From NCBI RefSeq assembly GCF_026914265.1, contig NC_069122.1, positions 40,878,125-40,942,124 on the forward strand: a DNA stretch of 64,000 nt. The letters are read 5' to 3'. This document shows positions 22,790 to 34,385 of this stretch, in pieces (positions within the stretch are counted from its first letter, which is position 1; every line of letters starts with the position of its first letter). Source of the DNA: Mya arenaria (Eukaryota; Mollusca; Bivalvia; Myida; Myidae). Below the pieces are notes generated by a model that worked only from the letters and a program-made list of their open reading frames with translations, was not told the DNA's origin and searched no databases. The position numbers were made by a program, and so were the translations under genes.

Positions 22790-24256
22790 TCATTTGTTAT
22801 ATTTCACAAGCCACTCGGAACACTTGTCGATGGCGCGCTGCCGGATATCCGGTGGTGGCGTCTCGGATTCCCTCTCCTCGTGCGGCTCCACGTCCGTGTA
22901 CCGGATGTCAAATCCCGGCGGCGTTATCTCGAAGACGGGCTCTTCCGATGAGATTTTGTACTTCCCGATACCGGGGATGATGTAAGATTGTCGTCTGTCA
23001 TTGTTACTACGGTCGCGCGTACTGCCGTTCTGGATTTCCGGAAGTCGCGATTCCGACCGGCGCGTCCCTGACCCTGCAGAGGAGCGACATGATCCGTTTA
23101 ACGAAGGCGGCTTCTCCGTAGGTTTTGCACTCTCCACATTATTCATATTGTTCAAAAAATGCGATGCATTGTCTAAGACAGCGTTTGTATTGTAAGCTTG
23201 TTTAGGTTTCTTCCCACTTGACCAGTTTTTCACACAAACGCGCCCTCTGCTGGGCACAAAGTTTGCGTCCATCTCGGTACGTCCGGTTGATATGCTCATT
23301 TCCTGAATGGTTTCCGTGATAGCGTGTTTCGCCTCCGCTGACATGGGCGTGAACATCCTGTGGCGGTGGACGCTCCGGCTCCGCGTCGCCAGGAGCTGTT
23401 TTTGCGCTTGCCCCTGGCCGCTGTGCATGTGCCCTTGGCCACCGATCACGTGGCCGTGGCTGCTCGGATGCTTGTGAATGTGGTGAATCTGATGGTGGTT
23501 CTGTATCTTCGCCGGGCACGATTTGGACGTGGTCTTACTAGCCCTACTCAGTGATGTCTGCAAATGGCGGCGATCATATCGCTCGTTGTTTATTTTGTTC
23601 TGTTCACCTTCCACGACAGTTCTGGTTTTATCAAGATTACGCCCCACCAACACCTTAGGATCTGGCACAAAGCCCGCAGAAAAGTTTTCTACTTCTTCTA
23701 CGTCAACTACTTCCGCATCAGCTTCCTCTACATTCATACACTCCACGTCATTTTCATCATATATCCGCTCATCGTCGTCAATGTTCGACTGCTCACTTAA
23801 ACACTCCACCCTATTTTGATCATTTGCTTGACTTTCACATGGCGACATGGGCCTTATTTCGTCACCATTTTCACAGTTTTCAAATCCTTCATTGTCCCAA
23901 CAGTTTGTATCAGTCTTATCCAAATATTGATTCTGTAAATCGTGCTTTGTGTTCTCAAAGAGTAGATCACTATTTTCATTATTGTTTGTTCCCCCAGCCT
24001 TGAGCTCCACCGCTCGCAATGCGCTTTTCTGTGCCAGCGCTCTGTACTTATTAATAGCCTGCGAAATTCGGGCGTCACAAACCGAGCGGCCGACATAACT
24101 TGTGAATCGCGTCGCTCCGGTATTTTCTGTGATTTTCTTGTGCAATTTTTGGTACTTTTCTTCAAGCGTCCGCATCCACAGGGGATACCCACTTCCGGTG
24201 CTCGATCGGCGGTTCATCCTGACCACGTGACTCACTGCGGTCGAGTTCCGGGTCAT
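22790..24256 (-). CDS. Uncharacterised 488-residue protein, single coding exon
   Basis: An uninterrupted minus-strand frame runs from ATG at 24256 to TGA at 22790-22792. An in-frame TGA at 24284-24286 lies upstream within the same exon, so this ATG is the first possible start. A good acceptor (ttttctttttcag) sits just upstream, with the exon starting at about 24347, so a 5' untranslated exon probably exists. Seen in the protein: a basic N-terminal helix-like region (LEEKYQKLHKKI, ISQAINKYRALAQKSALRAV), an acidic stretch around residues 155-190 (DDDERIYDENDVECMNVEEA), a histidine-rich segment around 245-285 (HHQIHHIHKHPSSHGHV), a Ser/Arg-rich part, and an ordered-looking C-terminus (PPPDIRQRAIDKCSEWL). 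No signal peptide or membrane segment. I do not recognise the family. Length, codon-like base composition and the splice context support a real gene. Confidence 0.8.
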   Translation of the reverse strand: MTRNSTAVSHVVRMNRRSSTGSGYPLWMRTLEEKYQKLHKKITENTGATRFTSYVGRSVCDARISQAINKYRALAQKSALRAVELKAGGTNNNENSDLLFENTKHDLQNQYLDKTDTNCWDNEGFENCENGDEIRPMSPCESQANDQNRVECLSEQSNIDDDERIYDENDVECMNVEEADAEVVDVEEVENFSAGFVPDPKVLVGRNLDKTRTVVEGEQNKINNERYDRRHLQTSLSRASKTTSKSCPAKIQNHHQIHHIHKHPSSHGHVIGGQGHMHSGQGQAQKQLLATRSRSVHRHRMFTPMSAEAKHAITETIQEMSISTGRTEMDANFVPSRGRVCVKNWSSGKKPKQAYNTNAVLDNASHFLNNMNNVESAKPTEKPPSLNGSCRSSAGSGTRRSESRLPEIQNGSTRDRSNNDRRQSYIIPGIGKYKISSEEPVFEITPPGFDIRYTDVEPHEERESETPPPDIRQRAIDKCSEWLVKYNK

Positions 24257-24347
24257 GACGCATGCGCTACTTCCGGTTTTGTCTCATAAGCTCACAGGAA
24301 GTGGTTTGTTGGCGAGCAGATCATGCAACAAATGGTCAACGTCACCC
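24257..24347 (-). other. 5' UTR part of the 488-residue gene's exon
   Basis: Between the putative acceptor (cag at 24350-24348 on the minus strand) and the ATG. It contains the in-frame TGA that fixes the start codon. Confidence 0.55.
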
Positions 24348-24350
24348 CTG

Positions 24351-24999
24351 AAAAAGAAAACATCATATTGGCTAGTTTATAAGGCGGTGAATCAGTTTTT
24401 AAATACATAGTATAAGTATTATATCTTTGAGGTTTTAAAGAACTACATTTGAGAATGAATGCTCATTGTTTGGCGTTTGTTTTGTATGCAAAAAAGAAGA
24501 AATCATCACCAACTGTTTATGTAGATTCGAGTTTCACACCTATGTATAATCACTCGTCAATTTTGGAATATTGAATGATTTTTTTTTCTAATTTATATTT
24601 ATATTGTCATTATGTATGTAGTCCTGCAGTTGAATAAAACAAGTGTTTTAGTAGTTTATGAGTATATAACGATCACTTCTCAAAACAATATTTATTGTAC
24701 ACGACATTAAACAGTTCTACTTTTTTCCGAGCCATAGAAAAAGTTAAGACACCTGCCCACTAATTATTTATTAACCGTGTAAAATCGATTCAAATTTCTA
24801 AATTTAGTTTGTAAACAGTAGCAACCTAGCTGAAAGTCATTGATGTTTGAACTGAATTGCTTGACTTGTAAGTTCATGAAAGGTCTAAAATTAATCAAAT
24901 ATTGATAATTTAAGTTTAGATTACGTCAAAGTCTGCGTCTCAGCAACAGGTTTTGTTTTCAAAGGCGAACCCAATGTAATTCATGAGCTTGCTCCCTCA
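24351..24999. other. Upstream flank or 5' intron of the 488-residue gene
   Basis: AT-rich DNA. Nothing is recognised, and a minus-strand first exon or promoter could not be placed. Confidence 0.4.
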
Positions 25000-25690
25000 A
25001 TGTACCGATACCCCATCGCTCTACCCACCCCCTACCTTTCCTTCCTCACTCGCTTAATGTACCGATACCCCTACCCTGATATTAACGATACCCCCTATCT
25101 TTTCAATCATCACTCAAACAAAGCCTCGATACCCCTTCCCATCATACCTCAGAGTACCGATACCCATTTCCTACCCCTCCCCCCCCCCCCGCTTATAGTA
25201 TCGATACCCCTACATCCCTCGCTCATAAAACTAAAACCCCTCCGTCTCTAAATATCTCGTATTACCCATACCTCCCCCCATCCTCCGTAATAGTAACGAT
25301 AACTCCTAACTCCATCCCCTCCATCGTAGCAACCATAGCCCTTCCCTCCCTCCCTCATAGCAACGATAGCCATTCCCTCCCCTCCATCGTAGCAACGTTA
25401 GCCGGAGAGGAGCTCTGTAATAGTACCGAAAACTCATCTTTCCCTCCCGTCACTCATAGCAATGATAGCGCCACCCTCCCGCCCTAATAGCGACGATAGC
25501 CCCTCCCTCCCTAATGGTACAGATACCCCCCTTCCTCTCCCTCCTCCCCTCCCTTATTTTCACGATAGCCCATCCGTCCCTAATAGTACCGATATGTCCT
25601 TCCTCCCTCATAGGAATGAAACCCCCTCCCTCAATCATCATCCCCCCCGCCTTCAATAAAAAAACATAGCAAAACCATAGAACAAATCCG
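25000..25690 (+). repeat. Pyrimidine-rich degenerate repeat ('taccgatacccc')
   Basis: Repeated 'gtaccgatacccc', 'tagcaacgatagcc' and 'ctccctccct' motifs at irregular spacing of roughly 30-50 bases, strongly C/T on the + strand. Low-complexity repeat without a gene. Confidence 0.8.
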
Positions 25691-26311
25691 TTACTCATTT
25701 CTCAAGTCATGTATTGTCATAAGCTGGAGAATCGAATTCACGGCAGCATTTTTTGCTTAGTTACGTTTTTTTTCGTATTATTTTGTCTAACAATGACAGG
25801 GAAGGAAGCTTATGTATATTGATACAAGATCGTTTCGATCGTTTATTGGACGAGGTTTAAATTATGGGCTTTCGAACATTCAGACATGAACCAAACTCAC
25901 ATGACCAGCAATGTTTGGCCTAAGAGTCAACATATGCGTCCTTAATAGAAACTCACTTTATTTACTGTTTGGGCTTAAGTTTCTAAATTTCTGCATTTTC
26001 AAACAGTGGATATTTGTTTTAGGCTACCGAAATATTCGCCCAAGGTATAGACAGCTTATTTAAGGCTTTATCTTTATCAATATTTCAAATAAAGTGGCGA
26101 TAAATCTATCAATAGAACAAGGAAAACGAGCAATAAGAGTTCACTGTAAGAAAAATAGGCAGGTTTTTCGGCTTGTATCCCACTGGCCCCGTTCCTATAC
26201 AAATACATAAATTAACGTTATATGACTTAATTGTGTTTGTTTTTAAAACACTATTGAGCAAATATCAACAGTAACCGTTATATTTATTTTAGAAACGAAC
26301 TGTTTCAGTAG

Positions 26312-26690
26312 ATGCTTGGTTAACTTTTTTTTTCAAAATGCAATTTTCAAATAGAACTACCGTATTAAGCAAGTCACGAAATTTTAAAATATATTAAAAA
26401 AAATCTTAAATATCCTTTAGCTGTACGCATTACGCTTGGTTAACTTTATTTTCAAAATGCAATTTTCAAATAGAACTACCGTATTAAGCAAGTCACGAAA
26501 TTTTAAAATAATTATATAAAAAAAATATTCTTAAATATCCTTTAGCTGTACGCATTACGCTTGGTTAACTTTTTTTCAAAATGCAATTTTCAAATAGAAC
26601 TACCGTATTAAGCAAGTCACGAAATTTTAATATATATATATATATAAAAATCTTAAATATCCTTTAGCTGTACGCATTACAATTACAAAT
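26312..26690 (+). repeat. About 120-bp direct repeat, three copies
   Basis: 'gcttggttaacttt' starts near 26316, 26440 and 26560, each copy followed by 'agaactaccgtattaagcaa' and 'tatcctttagctgtacgcat'. The copies differ mainly in A/T-run length. Confidence 0.9.
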
Positions 26691-26724
26691 ATTGTACGTA
26701 TGTCTGTTAAAATTGAACTGCATA

Positions 26725-26899
26725 CCGTCGAACTCCGTTGGCTCGAACTCCCTGGGACCGGTGAAAATACCTCGAGCCTCAGAAGATTCGAGCCAAGCGG
26801 GAATGCTGACATTCAATATAAAGAAATCGGTCTTTAACATGCAGTTCGAGCAAACGAGAAATTCGAGTCAAAGGAGTTCGAGCCAACGGGGTTCGATTG
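26725..26899 (-). mobile_element. TA-flanked MITE, family 'cagtcgaacc', copy B
   Basis: The start is ccgtcgaactccgttggctc and the end gccaacggggttcgattg, with TA on both sides. The interior 'ccctgggaccggtgaaaat' is the reverse of copy A, giving minus orientation. Confidence 0.85.
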
Positions 26900-27521
26900 T
26901 ATGTACGTTGACATTGAAAAAAATAGTGTCCTATAGTGGCTTTGAGCTAGAATCATTTACTTCACTATTTATTTATGATATTTTTTAACAAAAAACAAAT
27001 TTACATTCATTTAACAATCCACAACAGGTGCTTTCAAAAATGCACTTAATGAACAAAAATCCTTAAATCCTTAAATCCAGAAAAAAGCGATATTGGTCCG
27101 TTTTATCTGTTCGAAAGTTAATAAAATCGCACTTGAATTATCAATGATTTCCTTTTATCATTCCGTTTATGACGACAACCTTTTGTGAAGTTTAATTAAA
27201 CTTTACAGGCCAGCTCAATGCCTTTACAAAATTTTGTGTTCAAGAAGATTTATGACAAATAACCACATTGCAAAAAAACGTAATAATGCACCACTGAATT
27301 TTTAGTACTCGCGCCTTTTGAGTGAATTTCGAATTATGGTATTACTGCATTCTAATTTAATTTTAATAGAAAACGTAGGTTAAAGGTTCCCATGTTAATT
27401 GTAAAACCGTTTTATATTTCGTTTACAAAGCGCCATCGATATACCGGTGATAATTGAAGCTCTAGTGTCAGAGTACGGGTGATTACATTCACAAGAGTGT
27501 TCATACTTTATGATTTCATAC

Positions 27522-27810
27522 CGCACCGTATTTTTTTACATCTGTACAAAAACGAAAATGAAATGAATATACTCTAATTGTCATTTCAATGAATTTAGAT
27601 CAACCAGGTACAGAATATTAAACAAAAAATAGCTGACTCACTTTTCAATGAACCGAAATTTAAATTATAAATCGCACCGTTTTTTTACATCTGTAAAAAT
27701 GAGATGAATATTGCTTGTCATTTTAATGTATATAGATCACCCAGGTACAGATATTAAACAAAAATAAATGACTCATTCTTCAATGTACCGAAATCTAAAT
27801 GAAACATAAA
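27522..27810 (+). repeat. About 150-bp tandem duplication
   Basis: Two copies start 'cgcaccgt' at 27522 and 27673, and both contain 'tttttacatctgta' and 'cccaggtacaga'-like segments. Confidence 0.8.
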
Positions 27811-28284
27811 TACAAATTAGAGTTGAATGTGATTTTCGCTATTAATTATTGAAAGAAGAGAACAAAACGCTCTTAAAAATACCAACTTAAGTTCATTAAA
27901 ATGCCAACATGGCCGATACACAAATTGACCAACCGACCAACTGTTTTCCAACCTATCTGTTAGTACACATGAAAGGGAAATGAAAAGGCCGACATATCAG
28001 TTGATTGTTCTTCCAGTTGGTCTTCCGGTCTGTGTTTTGGTCGGTAGTCGGTCGGTTGATTGGTTAATCTGGTTGTCGGTCGGTCAGTCTTTATATGTCT
28101 GTCGACGTGCCGCCAGTCATAAATCTGTCAATCAATCTTTCAACCAACCAGTTCGTTTTCCGTTCATTCGTCCGTCCGCTTGATTATTCAATTAATAGTC
28201 CGTTCATTCGTTAGTTCGATAAATAAAAAATAAAATCATTCGTTTCGTTCGTCCGTCCGTCCGTCCGGTCGTCCCTTCATTTAT

Positions 28285-28505
28285 TCCTTCCTTCCATTCA
28301 TTCATTCATTCATTCATTCATTCATTCATTCATTCATTCATTCATTCATTCATTCATTCATTCATTCATTCATTCATTCATTCATTCATTCATTCATTCA
28401 TTCATTCATTCATTCATTCATTCATTCATTCATTCATTCATTTATTCATTCATTCATTCATTCATTCATTCATTCATTCATTCATTCATTCATGCATTCA
28501 TTCAT
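28285..28505 (+). repeat. (TTCA)n microsatellite, about 55 units
   Basis: A nearly perfect ttca run with two single-base variants, flanked by degenerate 'tccg' and 'caat' tetranucleotide runs (28200-28290 and 28505-28550). Confidence 0.97.
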
Positions 28506-28559
28506 TCGAACAATCAATCAACCATTCAATCAATCAATCAACTAATCAATTATCCCCAG

Positions 28560-29184
28560 TTTTCGTTCAATGAAAAATTACATGTCAACAAATACTAACA
28601 TATATTGCGAACATTGCCTAATTCCTTACACCGGATTTCTGACAGGGGATTAAACGACTGTTAATACTGATCGGGACTTTTTCAAGATAATCTCTCGCGA
28701 TAATCTTACAAATGTGTAGCGTAAAAAGATCAACTAATCTCTTAATTGTCCTGCCTGTTTTAACTCAGTGAAGCTTTTGTGTTAATTATCTGTTCATTAA
28801 CTGACAGCCCTGCCTTTGATTAGTAATTCATGTCTGCGTTTTGACTATCAAAGTTACGGCTCCCCACAAATATCTGAAATATTCATAGAAGTGATTGACT
28901 ACCTCTCTCAAATATTTTTACGCGTGATTGGCATTGAAATAGTATTGTTTTGGCACCGATAGTTGTCATTACTCGTCTGTGTCCGTACTGTAAACCGCCG
29001 ATGATTAAACTTTTTTTTTGTTTCAAAGAATTGTTGTAAGGAAAACGCCCTTTTATTCAAAACGCTTTATCAAATGTTTGTGAAAGTTTCAGGAATACGA
29101 TTTGAGTCAGAATATATACCGATATATCCTCAAAGTGCTCCATATCGTCATAAAGTTGGACAAAGCGTCCGAAAATCAGAACAT
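28560..29184. other. Intergenic DNA without a supported gene
   Basis: AT-rich DNA. Nothing is recognised. Confidence 0.4.
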
Positions 29185-29770
29185 CATCGGGTCGAAACGT
29201 ACCAAGATTGGTCAAAACGTACCTAGATTGGTCAAAACGTACAAAGATTGGTAAAAACATACCATATACTAAGATTGGTCAATTGGTCAAAACGTACCAA
29301 GATTTGTCAAATTCGTCAAACGTACCAAGATTGGTCAACCAAGATTGGTCAAATCGTACCTGCAACATAGGTCAAAACGTACTTAGATTGGTCAAAACGT
29401 ACCTAGATTGGTCAAAACGTACCTAGATTGGTCAAAACGTACCACGTACCAAGATTGGTCAAAACGTACCTAGATTGGTCAAAACGTACCACGTACCAAG
29501 ATTGGTCAAAACGTACCAAGATTGGTCAAAACGTACCTAGATTGGTCAAAACGTACCACGTACCAAGATTGGTCAAAACGTACCTAGATTGTTCATACCA
29601 AGATTGGTCAAAACGTACCAAGATTAGTCAAAACGTACCTAGATTGGTTAAAACGTACCACGTACCAAGATTGGTCAAAACGTACCTAGATTTGTCAAAA
29701 CGTACCACGTACCAAGAATCGTACGTATATTGGTCACATCGTCCACACATTAGTCAAACCCTGCTTAGAT
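29185..29770 (+). repeat. 20-bp minisatellite ('ggtcaaaacgtacctagatt')
   Basis: About 28 copies of a 20-bp unit with common variants 'accaagatt' and inserted 'ccacgta'. A longer unit (tagatt ... accacgtaccaagatt) recurs four to five times. Open frames here (KTYLDWSKRT) are repeat by-products. Confidence 0.93.
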
Positions 29771-30749
29771 TTTGGTTAAAACAACACATGGTTTAATAAA
29801 AGTATAATTGAAAAAAAAAACAAAAAACGAAATTTCACTTGAATGGAGGCCAACAAATCTACCGGATAAAAACAATAACAAAAAGTCACCTATGCCTAAT
29901 TGAAATTTTGAATTCAAGCATAACTCTTTCATTAGCCTTTTTTCTGTTAACGTATTCGGAAACAAATAATTTTCGTAACTGTTGAGCAAAAACATATTGA
30001 CAAAAATATTCTTTAATAGTCTTGATAATGTCAATTCCCCCTACCCCTTTCACGTAGAAAGTTGATACATGGCAACAATGTCGCAAGAAAACTGCGCATG
30101 TGTTTCAATCAAGAGGTCTTTAATTAACGTTAAAACTACAATGTACATGTATAAAGTACTGACTTGAGACAAATAAACAGACAGAAATGATATCTGCGTG
30201 TTCCAATACCATCTTTGTGCATGTTACTTAAGTATTCGCAATCTAATCTGCGCTACTATATCTGCATGTTTTCTGCGTTTTATAACAATGACCGCTAATT
30301 GAATATTATTAAACTATTAAAAATAACCGATATCACAGACACCATAGCATTATCCGATATATAGCATTACAATATGTAACATAAACAAATATTTTTAAAA
30401 CAAAGACAAACGTTTACATACTCGGGGCAATTAATGTAGTTTATTGTAATCGTATGAATTACAACGTCGCCTACAATAAGCAAAATGAAAAAAGGAATTA
30501 AAATAGAGTCGCCACCCTCTGGCCGGCGATCAATAATATAATAAAAAATACATTTAAAAATGTATGAGCCTTATGACAGACATACAGACAGACAGTTTAT
30601 TTCGACACATATCTTCATAATGAATGATCAATTTCAACGTGTATGCATATATGAAACAGAGTGGTTATATCAATTAGACCATTAAGGTCATTGCTGTCGA
30701 GCATAAACTCTAAAATTCAGTATAGTCGAAAAAGAGAAATGACTTTTAA
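29771..30749. other. Intergenic DNA without a supported gene
   Basis: AT-rich DNA. Nothing beyond short A-runs and a small 'acagacagacag' stretch at about 30580 is recognised. Confidence 0.4.
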
Positions 30750-31245
30750 AGGGGCTGTACTCCGTATGATAAAATAGCGGGAAAAAAAGAAAATTGTCGA
30801 AAACTGACATAAACTTGACATCGATGTGTACAATGCATTGGAACTTACTAACTGAAGTACCACATAGTTTACTTTTTATTTAAGTTTAGCAGTTATTTCG
30901 TACTTTACATTAAAAAAAATACTGGGTATGTCTACCAGGTAGAATTCATTCCTTATGCGTGATTGGCTAGTCGGTGTTATCACGTGATATCACCGAGGTA
31001 GGTGTATAGCTTAATTATGTCACCCTAAAAGAGTGAGGCGTCGTAGCCCAGTGGATCCGACGCTGGACTGCAATTTTGGCGACACAGGTTCGAACCCGGT
31101 CTCCGACAGAATTTTTTTTTACATTTTGGTGCATGTACTTTTTTTAAATTATAATATCAAAGCGTAACACATTCTATTAGATAATTGTCCTGAGATTCGT
31201 TACAGAAAAAAAACTTTTTTGGTGCCAATCTGGCGTACAGTCCCT
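30750..31245 (+). mobile_element. TTAA-flanked non-autonomous transposon with tRNA-like insert
   Basis: The left end is 'aggggctgtactccg' and the right end 'ggcgtacagtccct'; they are inverted repeats with TTAA immediately outside both. The interior has no open frame but carries a tRNA-Cys-like segment (31036-31110). A 5'-truncated second copy lies at 52868-53198 with the same interior order, including the tRNA-like part and the same TTAA right end. piggyBac-type mobilisation is inferred from TTAA. Confidence 0.8.
31036..31110 (+). pseudogene. tRNA-Cys(GCA)-like sequence inside a transposon
   Basis: The A box tagcccagtgg and B box ggttcgaaccc are intact-looking RNA polymerase III elements. 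An anticodon stem-loop ctgga-ctgcaat-tttgg puts GCA in the anticodon. The T arm (acagg/ccggt) has one mismatch. The acceptor pairs gtcgtag/ctccgac in six of seven positions but then overlaps the A box, and the D stem does not pair. It is therefore a degenerate tRNA relic or SINE-head-like promoter, not a functional tRNA. Confidence 0.65.
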
Positions 31246-32631
31246 TTAAAGGATTGCAAATTCATTTTGATACTGACCAAGTCTGTTTTAGATTTTTTGG
31301 GATTTTTAAGATTTTAAATCCGTAAACTTGCACCAATCCTATAATAACGTTAATGGCAATTATTAAAATATCACTTGAGAAAGAAAAAGCACACACCTAG
31401 GAAAACAAACACAAAAACATGACCTGTCGGAATTAAAATATCAGATAAGGCAGCATTATATTGTGCAGCACGCACAACAAGATAAATTATGGTTGTTATT
31501 AGCTAAGATAACAAGTTAGTTAGCCTGACGTTGAGGGATTATCGCATTGGTAAAACACCTTCGGGAAATTAAGATTTGCTTTGACTTCGTGTTTTCAGCG
31601 ATTATCGGCTAAGATCTCTGACTTATTCATTATTGACGATCTAAAATATTTGAAAATTCAATATATATACACGTACCTTAAAAGAATGATGACCTGCGTC
31701 TAAAAACTTCCATGGGGTGGGGACACATATAAGTAAAACAACACAACGGTTTGTTTCAAGCCTCTACCCTTATGGAATGATATAATTATAAATAAACACA
31801 CACAGTTTACAAGTTTGGCTGTTGAAATTTAATATCACTTGCTTACATTTTCTGTCACAGTTATAATGTTCCAAATTTTATCCAGCCGAATTCAATGTGC
31901 CCTTTTTCTGCAGCACCCTGCCCTTTTTCTGCAGCACCCTGCCCTTTTTAAAACTTGACCAAAACGTTACTTACAAAGAATATGGTATCACCTTGTTTAC
32001 TTGCGAAACATATAAATGTAGTTGTTCTTGCACATAAGATGTATTACAAGTTATTGATATACTGAAATTCACAATCAAAACCTAGTTTGCAAATACAGAC
32101 CAGGTCAGAACCTACCGTTCATAACAGCACAAATGAATGTGCAAGAACTCCAGCATGCTTTCCATAAAATCCGTCGATTACGACTTCTGTCAATACTATT
32201 AGAATGCTAATTTTCAATTATTTGTTTCAAGCGGTTAAATAAACTCTTTCCATGTTTTCAGTAATCTCAAATATGTCATAAATGCCTACCAAACACAACT
32301 AACATCCCACTGACACATCCAGGTATTTGGAGAAACAAGAATTGCTGTAATACCCTCCATTCAAATAGTATCAACGTTATCATATGACAATATTTCGTAT
32401 TCCACTGCCAATATTATGATATCATACCTGCACGGATCGATCGTGTCTGATAAGGAATTCTAAACCATGTCTGAAGAGATTTTATGTAACGTCTATTTGT
32501 CTACTTATTTTTATTATACTGGTATGAATGACCAATTATGCTTCATTCGATAATTTGAGCTACTATTTTTATGGGCTGGCTGTTCAGAACGTTCTACAAG
32601 TTAACAATATTGTAGATGTCATCATTGTTAA
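31246..32631. other. Intergenic DNA without a supported gene
   Basis: AT-rich DNA. It contains a short duplication 'gccctttttctgcagcaccct' (two copies near 31900-31940). Nothing else is recognised. Confidence 0.4.
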
Positions 32632-32999
32632 AGATGCACTATTACTCCCAAATAAGATTTAACATATTTAATACAGTTGTTTAAATATACCAAAAAGGAT
32701 GATTAAATCTCGAAAACAATTGTGCTTATGAATGATACCGAGTTTAATTTGAAAGAAATATGCAGAAAACACAGTATTGCTAGCTTTTGAAACGATAGTA
32801 GATTGCATTAAATCTTTTAGCATTCACCAATCATTTAATATTTTTGCGTTTTCAGCCATAAAATACACGGTTATACTATTGTTATAAGTAATTAATATTT
32901 TCAATAAATGCATCATTTAGTAAGTAGTCGATGGTTTATCATTCAAAATAGATGTATGTTATACATGTGTATGTATTGATTTTGAATAAGAGTGCCACT
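32632..32999 (+). mobile_element. TTAA-flanked MITE, family 2, copy 2
   Basis: Ends 'agatgcactattactccc' and 'gaataagagtgccact', with TTAA on both sides. It abuts family-1 copy 3 with a single shared TTAA. Confidence 0.85.
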
Positions 33000-33003
33000 T
33001 TAA

Positions 33004-33360
33004 AGCTGCATTCACACAGATTTACCACTTTTACAACTTTTTTATTTTTTTGTCATGGAAAGAGCAAATTTGAGCGTACATATCTGCAACCCAATTATAT
33101 AAGATTGCTGACAAAAAATCAGATCGTAGATTTTCATATTTCCGTTCGAAAATTAATGTTTTATGGCTTAAACCGTTACTATTAAACGTTAAAAATTAGA
33201 TCGCAATTTTTTATAAGACACTGAAATATAAACATATGCGATCTAATTTTTTGTCAGCAGTCTTATAAAACTGGTGTCCATAGATATTCGCAAAAATTGG
33301 CTCATTCCAAGACAAATAATAAAAAAGTTGTCAAAACGTTAAATCTGTGAGAGTGCAGCT
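33004..33360 (+). mobile_element. TTAA foldback MITE, family 1, copy 3
   Basis: It begins agctgcattcacacag and ends gagagtgcagct, with TTAA on both sides. Its left TTAA (33000-33003) is also the right flank of the neighbouring family-2 MITE, so the two elements abut exactly. Confidence 0.85.
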
Positions 33361-33385
33361 TTAATGTTCAAATCGTTACTGCTCA

Positions 33386-33638
33386 GGGCCCAATATCTCG
33401 AAACTTCTTAAGCTTAACAGGCTTAAGTCGCTTATTTCAATTAGCCTAAATTCATACTAATAATGGATTTTGATAAATGAAAAATGGTTTCTTCTAATTA
33501 GCATACAGATTTTTCTTATATAATTTCTAAAAACTGTAAAAAAAGTAAATATAACGCATATTATAGAACAACAAAAATAGTGAGTTTAGCTTAATCCTGT
33601 TATAAGGGACTTAAGACGTTTCGAGAAATTGGGGCTTG
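33386..33638 (-). mobile_element. Foldback element, second copy of the 18312-18566 family
   Basis: The left arm 'ctcgaaacttcttaagctta' and right arm 'gacgtttcgagaaattgggg' are inverted copies. The order is reversed relative to the 18.3-kb copy, so it lies in opposite orientation. Confidence 0.75.
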
Positions 33639-33802
33639 GGGAGTTTAATGGATACACTTAAATTATGAAATCCTTACAAGATTTGAGACAACTGTTCCAG
33701 CTGTACTTGTTAATACAATGTATTTAAATATGAGAGCACATCGCCATATATTTTACGTTTTAAAGTAAACAACTAGGTCCATAATCACGTTGTTAACTTT
33801 AA

Positions 33803-34168
33803 GATACTCTCTTACTCACAGATAAGATTTACCACAATTTATAATATTGTTTTACTATTCCAAAAAGGATGAATAAATGTCGAAAACAATGGTTCTTACG
33901 AAGGAAACCGAGTTTAATTTGAAAGAAATGTGCATAAAACACGGTATTCTACTTTATGAGACGATAGTAGACCACAGTAAGTCTTTTAGCATTCACCAAT
34001 CATTTAATATGTGTTCGCTTTCTGCTATTAAATACACGGTTATAGTCTTGTTATCAGTTATTGATATTTTCCAAAAATGCATTATTAAGTAAGTAGTTAA
34101 AGGTTTATCACTCAATATTAATGTTCGTGGTACACGTGTATGTATTGATTTTGAAAAAGAGTGTCACC
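33803..34168 (+). mobile_element. TTAA-flanked MITE, family 2, copy 3
   Basis: The left end is 'gatactctcttactcacag' after TTAA and the right end 'aaagagtgtcacc' before TTAA. The interior matches copies 1 and 2. Confidence 0.8.
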
Positions 34169-34385
34169 TTAACAAAGTTCTGAACAATCAGCTCTTAAAT
34201 ATGCTTTGCAAAAAAAAAAATTCTATACATACTCTATACGGTCTACCATTGAATATCAAAATATTTTCTTCATTCTAATGTAACAATTTATTGTCAGTCA
34301 AAACAAAACTTCCGACACAACTTATTGTTTAATTTTGTCTTCAAGTTTGATAACGTCTTAGTCATCTTGTGCAGTCCGCGTCTGT

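Noticed and set aside
31036..31110. Functional tRNA-Cys gene
   Set aside because: D stem unpaired, acceptor overlaps the A box, and the sequence lies inside a dispersed transposon with a decayed second copy.
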